Shown: piece by piece, positions 1 to 4,806 of the stretch | Layout of the letters: each line of letters opens with the position of its first letter | How positions within the stretch are numbered: the stretch's first letter is position 1 | Origin: Actinomycetes bacterium | Lineage (GTDB): Bacteria; Actinomycetota; Acidimicrobiia; Acidimicrobiales; Palsa-688 | Reading direction: 5' to 3' | Assembly: GCA_021821705.1 (NCBI GenBank) | Contig: JAKACE010000065.1 | Coordinates: 1-8,179, forward strand | DNA length: 8,179 nt | The notes under the pieces: model-generated | Databases searched by the model: none | What the model was told of the DNA's origin: nothing | The model's input: only the letters and a program-made list of their open reading frames with translations | Position numbers and translations under genes: made by a program

Positions 1-138
1 CACCGCTCCCTGGAAGGCCTGAACCCTCTCCCGGTTGCCCTCCACCACTCTGACGTGCACCCTGATGGTGTCCCCCGGGGCAAAATCGGGTACGTCGTCT
101 CGTAGGTTCTCGCGGTCGATCAAGTCGGTCGGGCCCAT
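1..138 (-). CDS. rplS: Ribosomal protein L19 (bL19), N-terminal part, cut by window edge
   Basis: This is the first 46 codons of large-subunit protein bL19, which sits at the 30S-50S interface. Translation from the ATG at 138 gives [19 protein letters not shown], then [12 protein letters not shown] and [15 protein letters not shown]. This is the conserved L19 start (a short helix, then PGDTxxVHVxVxEGxxxRxQxFxGxV) and it closely resembles the actinobacterial form. The remaining roughly 70 residues lie beyond position 1. The gene follows trmD with a 7-bp gap, the usual last position in rpsP-rimM-trmD-rplS operons. No clear Shine-Dalgarno precedes the ATG. The only AGG-like bases upstream fall inside a perfect palindrome (144-160), which could affect initiation. 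The family call is secure. The gene is incomplete only because of the window edge. Confidence 0.96.
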   Translation of the reverse strand, partial: MGPTDLIDRENLRDDVPDFAPGDTIRVHVRVVEGNRERVQAFQGAV

Positions 139-143
139 AAGCC

Positions 144-160
144 GATCAGGTTACCTGATC
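144..160. repeat. Perfect 17-bp palindrome across trmD stop, upstream of rplS
   Basis: GATCAGGT-T-ACCTGATC is an 8-bp perfect inverted repeat with a one-base centre. On the minus strand it covers the last four codons and the TGA of trmD and ends 6 bp before the rplS ATG. It could be a protein-binding operator, a short mRNA hairpin (the real loop would need about 3-5 bases), or chance. A role in setting L19 output relative to TrmD is inference. Confidence 0.5.
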
Positions 161-904
161 GAAGCCGTGCTCGGCCAACAGCGCCTGCTCGGACTGTGTG
201 AGGCCGCCCCTCGCCGCGATCAGGTCCGGGCGGCACCTCAACGTGCGGGCCAGCGAGGCGGCCCGGCGCCAGGCGGCGACCCGCTGGTGGTGCCCGGAGA
301 GAAGGACCTCGGGCACCGACCACCCTCTGAAGTCCGCCGGCCGCGTGTACTGGGGGTACTCGAGCAGCCCCTCGGCGAAGCTCTCCTCGTCCGCCGAGGA
401 CATGTTGCCCATGACCCCGGGCACCAGGCGCCCGACGGCCTCGAGCACGACAACGGCTGCCACCTCGCCCCCGGCCAGTACGTAGTCCCCGACCGACAGC
501 TCGCCGTCCACCAGATGGTCGGCCACCCGCTGGTCGACGCCCTCGTAACGCCCGCAAAGCAGCGAGAAGCCGCCCCCGGCCGCCAGCTCACGGGCCATGG
601 CCTGGTCGAAGCGGCGCCCGCCCGGCCCCATCAGGTAAAGAGGCCGGCGCGGCTGTACCGTCTCCACGGCTGCGAAAACGGGCTCCGGCGCCAGGACCAT
701 CCCGGCCCCGCCCCCGAAGGGGCTGTCGTCGACGCTGCGGTGCGGTCCGGCCGCCCCGGCCCGCAGGTCGTGGACGGCGATATCGACAGCTCCCGACCGC
801 CACGCCTTGCCGAGCAAGCTGGCCTGGCACCAGGTGCGGACCAGGTCGGGGAAGATGGTGAAGACCTCTGCCCGCAGGCTCACCGTGGCGTCCGCCTCGG
901 TCAC
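146..904 (-). CDS. trmD: tRNA (guanine-N1)-methyltransferase TrmD
   Basis: TrmD transfers methyl from S-adenosylmethionine to N1 of G37 in tRNAs, preventing +1 frameshifting. It is a SPOUT enzyme with a trefoil knot and works as a dimer in the cytoplasm. The 252 residues match the family from end to end: FTIFPDL (15-21), [13 protein letters not shown] (57-69), [11 protein letters not shown] (91-101), the SAM-pocket [13 protein letters not shown] (115-127), [11 protein letters not shown] (137-147), EYPQYTRP (182-189) and [10 protein letters not shown] (197-206). Arg159 matches the conserved catalytic Arg154 of the E. coli enzyme. The residue aligned with catalytic Asp169 is Glu175 (DEESF instead of EDSF), a conservative but notable change at the proposed general base. 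The start is GTG at 904, overlapping the rimM TGA as GTGA and lacking a Shine-Dalgarno, so translation is probably coupled to rimM. A few N-terminal residues (about 1-10) exceed the E. coli length. Confidence 0.97.
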   Translation of the reverse strand: MTEADATVSLRAEVFTIFPDLVRTWCQASLLGKAWRSGAVDIAVHDLRAGAAGPHRSVDDSPFGGGAGMVLAPEPVFAAVETVQPRRPLYLMGPGGRRFDQAMARELAAGGGFSLLCGRYEGVDQRVADHLVDGELSVGDYVLAGGEVAAVVVLEAVGRLVPGVMGNMSSADEESFAEGLLEYPQYTRPADFRGWSVPEVLLSGHHQRVAAWRRAASLARTLRCRPDLIAARGGLTQSEQALLAEHGFDQVT

Positions 905-1377
905 AGCTCGAACAGGCCGGCGGGGACGGTGACGTTCACCACGCCGTCGCCAACGGCCGTGACGAAGCGCAACGGTACGAGGGTGCCGTCTTCGAGCACG
1001 AGAAGGTCGCTGGCGGGATTGGCCTGCAGTGCCACCACCGCGCCCCGGTCGGTACCTTCCTGGTCGCGCAGGGTCTTGCCCACCAGCTCGTGCACCCAGA
1101 GCCCGTCTTCGCCCGCACCCGCCTCGACCAGCAGGACCGTTCCCGCGATCGCCTCGGCCTGCTCCCGGGTCTCGAACCCGGCAAAGGCCACCAACCAGGA
1201 GGCACGGGCCTGGGCCCTACCCGGGAGGGCCTGAGAGCGCCCCCCCCGCCGGGCCCGACCGTTACAGAAGACCTCGGTGCCGGCGCCAAGGCGCCCCTGC
1301 TTGTTTGTGACGAGGTGCACGACGACCTCGCCCCGCAGTCCATGCGGCCGGCCCACCCGGCCGATCTCGAGCAGCAT
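901..1377 (-). CDS. rimM: 16S rRNA processing / 30S maturation factor RimM
   Basis: RimM binds S19 and assists maturation of the 30S head. The 158-residue protein has the two expected domains. The N-terminal RimM barrel carries the signature GRVGRPHGLRGEVVV (6-20) and a later FETREQAEAIAGTVLLV segment (68-84). A C-terminal PRC-like barrel (about 93-158) has LWVHELVGKTL, GAVVALQANPASDLLVLEDG and a closing VPAGLFEL. Length is slightly short of the usual 165-180 residues. The start is ATG at 1377, 7 bp after the khpA stop, with only a weak purine-rich sequence upstream. The stop overlaps the trmD GTG. An 8-base C run at 1240-1247 (G run on the coding strand) lies in the variable loop around residues 41-48. 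Both flanks stay in the RimM frame, so I see no frameshift. Confidence 0.95.
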   Translation of the reverse strand: MLLEIGRVGRPHGLRGEVVVHLVTNKQGRLGAGTEVFCNGRARRGGRSQALPGRAQARASWLVAFAGFETREQAEAIAGTVLLVEAGAGEDGLWVHELVGKTLRDQEGTDRGAVVALQANPASDLLVLEDGTLVPLRFVTAVGDGVVNVTVPAGLFEL

Positions 1378-1384
1378 GGGCCGC

Positions 1385-1654
1385 TCAGTCCGCTATGTCG
1401 ACGAACACCTCATCGCCGTCGCGGGCAGCCGCGGCGCGTGTCACGGCGCGAATGGCTTGGGCGGTACGGCCCCGCCTGCCGATGACCCGCCCGACGTCGT
1501 CGGGCGCGACGTCGAGGTGCAGCCGGACCGGCGACCCCTCGCCACCGCTCAGCTCGACGCTTACGGCGCCGGGATCGTCCACCAACTGTCGGGCCAGGTA
1601 CTCCAGGACAGCTCTGGCCGTGCCCCCGGGTGCCCGGTTGAAGGCATCGGTCAC
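1385..1654 (-). CDS. khpA: KH-domain RNA-binding protein KhpA (YlqC family)
   Basis: This small 89-residue single-KH-domain protein belongs to the family that sits between rpsP and rimM in many Gram-positive bacteria. In streptococci KhpA pairs with KhpB/EloR and affects cell elongation and RNA metabolism. The type II KH nucleic-acid-binding GXXG loop is visible as [15 protein letters not shown] (57-71). It is preceded by a beta strand ([12 protein letters not shown], 44-55) and an N-terminal helix ([16 protein letters not shown], 13-28). The start is GTG at 1654, sharing GTGA with the rpsP stop and having no Shine-Dalgarno, which suggests coupled translation from rpsP. The family assignment is strong. 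The cellular role in this organism is inferred from homologues. Confidence 0.93.
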   Translation of the reverse strand: MTDAFNRAPGGTARAVLEYLARQLVDDPGAVSVELSGGEGSPVRLHLDVAPDDVGRVIGRRGRTAQAIRAVTRAAAARDGDEVFVDIAD

Positions 1655-1941
1655 TGGGCTGCGGGCTTGGATGCGCTGCCCGAGCGCACTGCGGGGGCTT
1701 CGATCAGGCCCTCCCCGACCAGGATCCGCCGCACCCTGTCAGTCGGTTGAGCGCCCTTGCTGAGCCACTCGGTGACCCGGTCGGCCTTCAGCACCACTTT
1801 CTTTTCGGGTTCGCGCGGCGCGTAGCTGCCCACGACCTCGATGAACCGCCCGTCACGGGGCGACCTGCTGTCGGCCGCCACGACGCGGTAGGTCGGTTGC
1901 TTGGTCTTGCCCATCCGCATGAGGCGGAGCTTGACTGCCAT
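1651..1941 (-). CDS. rpsP: Ribosomal protein S16 (bS16)
   Basis: Small-subunit protein bS16 binds 16S rRNA early in assembly of the 30S body. The 96-residue product opens with [20 protein letters not shown], then has [21 protein letters not shown] (20-40), the YAP-containing segment and [14 protein letters not shown] (61-74), all diagnostic of S16. The C-terminal 20 residues are a variable Ala/Ser-rich tail, as is common in actinobacteria. The start is ATG at 1941, preceded by a loose purine stretch (AGGAACGAAGCAGG) instead of one strong Shine-Dalgarno. It is the first gene of the rpsP-khpA-rimM-trmD-rplS operon and lies 141 bp downstream of ffh. Confidence 0.97.
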   Translation of the reverse strand: MAVKLRLMRMGKTKQPTYRVVAADSRSPRDGRFIEVVGSYAPREPEKKVVLKADRVTEWLSKGAQPTDRVRRILVGEGLIEAPAVRSGSASKPAAQ

Positions 1942-2016
1942 TGCCTGCTTCGTTCCTGTCCTGTGAGCGGCCGGTGGCCCGGCGCGGCGTTGTCCCTGTG
2001 CTGGTTAGACCGTGCA

Positions 2017-2049
2017 AGTGTAGGCGCGGCCGGCGTGCCCCGCTGCCAA
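2017..2049 (-). promoter_or_regulatory. Possible promoter of the rpsP operon
   Basis: In the 141-bp ffh-rpsP gap the minus strand has a -10-like TACACT (2022 down to 2017), about 75 bases before the rpsP ATG. A -35-like TTGGCA lies at 2049-2044. The spacer is 21 bp, longer than ideal, so the -35 assignment is doubtful. A 9-base G run (2057-2065 on the plus strand) lies just upstream. Read-through from ffh is an alternative source of rpsP mRNA. Confidence 0.3.
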
Positions 2050-2066
2050 TGCTACCGGGGGGGGGC

Positions 2067-2083
2067 GCCCGGCCCTGTCGGGC
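2067..2083 (-). terminator. Weak GC hairpin at the end of ffh
   Basis: GCCCG and CGGGC are complementary around a 7-base loop and begin on the last base of the ffh TAG codon. The stem is only 5 bp and no U tract follows. On the minus strand it is followed by a run of nine C. It may be a weak terminator, an mRNA end-stabilising hairpin, or nothing. Confidence 0.2.
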
Positions 2084-3435
2084 TACCGGCGCTTCTTGCG
2101 CTTGGCGCCCTTGCCCGATGCCTTCTTCTGGGTGCCGCGACGGCTGATGGCAGCGAGGCCCGGCATCTGGCGCATGAACTGCTGAACCTGCTTGAACCGG
2201 TCCAGCAGCTCGTTCACGTCCTGGACGGTGGTGCCCGAGCCGGCTGCGATCCTGGCCCGCCTCGAGCCGTTGATGATCGAGGGCTCGGCCCTCTCCCCTG
2301 GCGTCATCGAGTGGATGATGGCCTCGATGGGTTTGAGCATGGAGTCGTCCAGCTGGGCGTTACGGACCTCCTTGGGCACCATCGGCAGCATCCCGATGAG
2401 GCCGGAGAGCGGTCCCATCTTCTTCACCGACTGGAGCTGCTCGAGGAAGTCGTCGAGGCCGAACCTGCCTTCGGCGAGCTTGGCGACCGCCTTCTCGGCG
2501 TCCTCTCGCTCGATGGCCTGCTCGGCACGGTCGATCAAGCTGAGGACGTCGCCCATCCCGAGGATGCGCCCGGCCATGCGGTCGGGGTGGAAGGTCTCGA
2601 AGTCCTCGAGCTTCTCACCGGTCGAAGCGAAGGCGATGGGCTTGCCCACGACCTCCTTCACCGAGAGGGCCGCCCCGCCCCGGGCGTCGCCGTCCACCTT
2701 GGTCAGCACGACACCGTCCAGAGCCAGCGTCTTGTGGAAGGCCTCGGCCGTGGCCACGGCGTCCTGCCCGGTCATGGCATCGATGACCAGGAAGGTGTAA
2801 TGGGGCTGGACGGCCTCGGAAATCTGGCGGACCTGCTCCATCATCTCGACGTCGATCGCCAGGCGGCCGGCCGTGTCCACGACCACGACGTCCCGGCCGA
2901 TCCTGGCCGCTTCCTCCAGGCCCTTCTTGGCCACCGTTACGGGGTCGGAGGGCTCCGAGTACACTGGCACGCCGACCTGGCCTGCCAGCACCCGCAACTG
3001 CTCGACGGCCGCCGGCCGCTGGAGGTCGGCACCCACCAGCATCGGGTTGCGACCCTGTTGCTTGAACCAACGGGCCAATTTGGCGGCATTGGTGGTCTTG
3101 CCTGCGCCCTGGAGCCCGGCAAGCAACACCACTGTGGGGGGCCTCGGCGCGTACGTGATGCGCAGGGCTGTGCCACCCAGCACCCGCACCAGCTCGTTGT
3201 GCACCGCCTTGACCACCTGCTGGCCGGGCGTGAGCGAACGGGCCAGGTCCGCTCCGACCAGCTCGGCGCGCAACCTGGCGACGATGTCGCGCACGACCAG
3301 CAGGTTGACGTCAGCTTGGAGCAGCGCCATGCGTATCTCGCGCAGCGCCTCGTCGACGTCATCCTGGCTCAGGCGCCCACGCCCTCTCAGGCGGGTGAAA
3401 ATACCTTCGAACCGGTCTGAGAGAGCCTCGAACAT
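2083..3435 (-). CDS. ffh: Signal recognition particle GTPase Ffh (SRP54)
   Basis: Ffh is the protein subunit of bacterial SRP. It binds 4.5S/SRP RNA and signal peptides emerging from the ribosome, then docks with FtsY at the membrane. The 450 residues show the N domain with the ALLQADVN motif (37-44). The G domain follows, with P-loop GLQGAGKTT (107-115), LVGADLQRPAAVEQL (133-147), DTAGR (187-191), TKVDGDARGG (245-254) and STGEKLEDFE (271-280). A Met-containing M domain comes next, with the SRP-RNA-binding helices INGSRRARIAAGSGTTVQDV (388-407). The basic tail (KKASGKGAKRKKRR) is typical. The start is ATG at 3435. No Shine-Dalgarno is visible, but a -10-like hexamer ends only 9 bases upstream, so the mRNA may have almost no leader. 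The gene heads the minus-strand block and is divergent from the MaoC-like gene. Confidence 0.98.
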   Translation of the reverse strand: MFEALSDRFEGIFTRLRGRGRLSQDDVDEALREIRMALLQADVNLLVVRDIVARLRAELVGADLARSLTPGQQVVKAVHNELVRVLGGTALRITYAPRPPTVVLLAGLQGAGKTTNAAKLARWFKQQGRNPMLVGADLQRPAAVEQLRVLAGQVGVPVYSEPSDPVTVAKKGLEEAARIGRDVVVVDTAGRLAIDVEMMEQVRQISEAVQPHYTFLVIDAMTGQDAVATAEAFHKTLALDGVVLTKVDGDARGGAALSVKEVVGKPIAFASTGEKLEDFETFHPDRMAGRILGMGDVLSLIDRAEQAIEREDAEKAVAKLAEGRFGLDDFLEQLQSVKKMGPLSGLIGMLPMVPKEVRNAQLDDSMLKPIEAIIHSMTPGERAEPSIINGSRRARIAAGSGTTVQDVNELLDRFKQVQQFMRQMPGLAAISRRGTQKKASGKGAKRKKRR

Positions 3436-3444
3436 CAGGCGGCC

Positions 3445-3450
3445 ATGCTA
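3445..3450 (-). promoter_or_regulatory. Candidate ffh -10 element, giving a nearly leaderless mRNA
   Basis: On the minus strand TAGCAT fits the actinobacterial TANNNT -10 pattern and ends 9 bases before the ffh ATG. Transcription would then start about 3 bases upstream of, or at, the start codon. There is no Shine-Dalgarno, which fits leaderless initiation. No convincing -35 was seen. The tandem repeats lie 34 bp and more upstream. Confidence 0.42.
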
Positions 3451-3483
3451 CAGGCGACCAGGACGGGGTGCGCCGCCGGCCTC

Positions 3484-3530
3484 ACCGGGGCACTCTGGAC
3501 CGGGGGCACTCTGGACCGGGGGCGCTCTGG
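3484..3530. repeat. Three tandem copies of a 16-bp unit in a divergent promoter region
   Basis: ACCGGGGGCACTCTGG occurs exactly at 3499-3514. It is preceded by a copy lacking one G (3484-3498) and followed by a copy with A changed to G (3515-3530). The copies are contiguous and fill the centre of the 129-bp gap between ffh and the MaoC-like gene. They could be regulator-binding sites acting on one or both promoters, or a small minisatellite made by slippage. Confidence 0.85.
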
Positions 3531-3551
3531 CCGCAACCGTCCCGGCGGGCG

Positions 3552-3557
3552 TATCCT
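3552..3557 (+). promoter_or_regulatory. Candidate -10 element for a leaderless transcript
   Basis: TATCCT matches TANNNT and ends 7 bases before the ATG at 3565. This is the spacing that puts the transcription start at or next to the A of ATG. No Shine-Dalgarno is present. No good -35 was seen 17-18 bp upstream, which is common for such promoters in actinobacteria. Confidence 0.5.
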
Positions 3558-3564
3558 GCCTGCC

Positions 3565-4020
3565 ATGCCCGAGGGCCAGCTGACCATCGACGACCTCCGT
3601 TCCAGGGTCGGCCGGCACCTCGGCTGGAGCGCCTGGCACGAGGTGACCCAGGAGCAGGTGGACCGCTTCGCCGATGTCACCGGCGACCGCCAGTGGGTGC
3701 ACACCGACCCCGAGCGGGCACGTCAGGGCCCTTTCGGCACGACGATCGCCCACGGCTACCTGACCCTTTCGCTCCTGCCTGCACTGCTCGGGGAAGTCCT
3801 TTTCGTGGCCGGCCCCCGTTTCGCTGTCAACTACGGGCTCAACCGCCTCCGGTTCCCGGCGCCCGTCCCCGTCGGGTCGCGGGTACGTGCCGGCGCCACC
3901 CTCAGCGCCATGGAGGAGGTCCCCGGAGGCGAGCAAGTGGTGCTGGCCTGTACCTTCGAGGTCGAAGGCTCGGACAAGCCGTGCTGTGTCGCCGATGTCG
4001 TCTTCCGGTACTACTACTGA
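3565..4020 (+). CDS. MaoC-family 3-hydroxyacyl-thioester dehydratase (Rv0130/HtdZ-like)
   Basis: This is a 151-residue single hot-dog-fold protein of the MaoC/R-specific enoyl-CoA hydratase family, which reversibly dehydrates 3-hydroxyacyl thioesters to 2-enoyl thioesters. The active-site segment VTGDRQWVHTDPERA (38-52) supplies the Asp41 and His46 expected as catalytic pair. It is followed by GPFGTTIAHGYLTLSLLP (55-72), NYGLNRLRFPAPVPVGSRVR (89-108) and a C-terminal FEVEGSDKPCCVADVVFRY strand pair. The pattern closely resembles M. tuberculosis Rv0130 (HtdZ) as I remember it. The frame is open upstream to 3445, but I chose ATG 3565 because the upstream part lies in the repeat/promoter region, a -10-like hexamer ends 7 bases before it, and the product then matches family length. 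It is divergent from ffh and 63 bp upstream of menG, so it may share a transcript with the men genes. The physiological substrate cannot be told. Confidence 0.9.
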   Translation: MPEGQLTIDDLRSRVGRHLGWSAWHEVTQEQVDRFADVTGDRQWVHTDPERARQGPFGTTIAHGYLTLSLLPALLGEVLFVAGPRFAVNYGLNRLRFPAPVPVGSRVRAGATLSAMEEVPGGEQVVLACTFEVEGSDKPCCVADVVFRYYY

Positions 4021-4074
4021 CGTGCCCTCGCTGACCGGCATGAGCACCGACGCGACCTCCCAGGCAACCGGGCC

Positions 4075-4079
4075 AGGAG
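4075..4079 (+). promoter_or_regulatory. Shine-Dalgarno for menG
   Basis: AGGAG lies 4 bases before the GTG at 4084. It is the clearest ribosome-binding site in the window and supports the GTG as the menG start, although the spacing is short. Confidence 0.6.
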
Positions 4080-4083
4080 CCTC

Positions 4084-4806
4084 GTGAGGCTCCCCGCCCG
4101 CAGGCCCCCTGCCCCGCTTCCCACCGGGGACGACAAGGTTCGCGCCGTGCGGCACATGTTCGACGTCATCGCGCCCCGCTACGAGACTGTCAACGCCCTG
4201 ATGGCCATGGGCATGGACCGGGGCTGGCGGCGGGCCTGCGTGGCCCACCTCGACCTGGCCAAGGGATCGCGCGTCCTCGACGTGGCCTGCGGCACCGGTG
4301 ACCTGTGCCGGCAGCTGGCCGCCGACGGTTACCTACCGACGGGTGTCGACCTGTCCCGCGGGATGCTGGCCCGGGCCCGCACCGGCGCTCCCCTGGTGCT
4401 CGGGGACGCGCTGGCGAGCCCGTTGCGCTCCGGTGCCTTCGACGGCGCCGTGAGCGGCTTCGCCCTGCGCAACGTCGTCGACCTCGCGGCCCTGTTCGCC
4501 GAACTGGCCCGCGTCGTCCGCCCCGGCGGGCGGGTCTCGCTGCTCGACATGTCGGCGCCGGACAACCCGGTGCTGCGGGCGGGCCACCGCGTCTGGACCA
4601 ATTATGCGGTGCCTGCCATCGGGGCACTGCTCTCGGACGCGGAGTCCTACCGCTACCTACCCCGCAGCCTGGCCTACCTGCCCCCGCCGGCCCGCATGTC
4701 CGAGCTGTTGAGGGTGGCCGGCTTCGGCGCCGTCGAACGGTGCCCCCTGTCGGGCGGCATCACCCAGTTGTACGTGGCCACCAGGTCCGAGACGCCGGCA
4801 CCGTGA
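4084..4806 (+). CDS. menG: Demethylmenaquinone methyltransferase (MenG/UbiE family)
   Basis: MenG uses S-adenosylmethionine to C-methylate demethylmenaquinone, the last step to menaquinone. The 240 residues contain the UbiE/MenG entry motif VRHMFDVIAPRYETVNALMA (22-41) and class I methyltransferase motif I VLDVACGTGDL (64-74), with the acidic ribose-binding Asp in GVDLSRGML (87-95). Next come FALRNVVDLAALFAELARVV (126-145), RPGGRVSLLDMSAP (146-159), and the family-specific DAESYRYLPRSL (185-196) and GGITQLYVA (224-232). The start is GTG 4084, supported by an AGGAG. Its stop TGA overlaps the menF GTG as GTGA. UbiE would also methylate ubiquinone precursors, but the menF and menD neighbours argue for menaquinone only. 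The N-terminal 15 residues are Pro/Arg-rich and not conserved. Confidence 0.93.
   Translation: MRLPARRPPAPLPTGDDKVRAVRHMFDVIAPRYETVNALMAMGMDRGWRRACVAHLDLAKGSRVLDVACGTGDLCRQLAADGYLPTGVDLSRGMLARARTGAPLVLGDALASPLRSGAFDGAVSGFALRNVVDLAALFAELARVVRPGGRVSLLDMSAPDNPVLRAGHRVWTNYAVPAIGALLSDAESYRYLPRSLAYLPPPARMSELLRVAGFGAVERCPLSGGITQLYVATRSETPAP

Noticed and set aside
35..1234. 399-codon open frame on the plus strand across trmD and rimM
   Set aside because: It is the mirror of two well-identified genes, with Pro/Arg/Ala-rich translation and no recognisable domain.
1240..1247. C8 run in rimM as a frameshift mutation
   Set aside because: RimM motifs on both sides are in the same frame and the spacing fits a variable loop.
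2057..2065. Nine-base G run between ffh and rpsP as a phase-variation switch
   Set aside because: It is intergenic, upstream of an uncertain promoter, and single homopolymers of this length are expected in such GC-rich DNA.
1747..3420. 557-codon open frame on the plus strand across ffh
   Set aside because: It is antisense to the clearly real ffh, has low-complexity Gly/Leu/His-rich composition and no family motif. Very high GC at third positions leaves long open shadow frames.
3436..3447. ATG-GCC-GCC-TGA mini-ORF overlapping the ffh ATG
   Set aside because: Its ATG lies inside the candidate -10 hexamer, so it would probably not be transcribed, and it has only three codons.
3448..4248. 266-codon open frame on the minus strand opposite the MaoC-like gene and menG start
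   Set aside because: It crosses the tandem repeats and the ends of two real genes, and the translation resembles no family.
4305..4802. Extension of the menF frame upstream into menG
   Set aside because: The frame is open, but the extra 166 residues are Arg/Pro-rich out-of-frame menG sequence. Chorismate-enzyme similarity begins only after GTG 4803.
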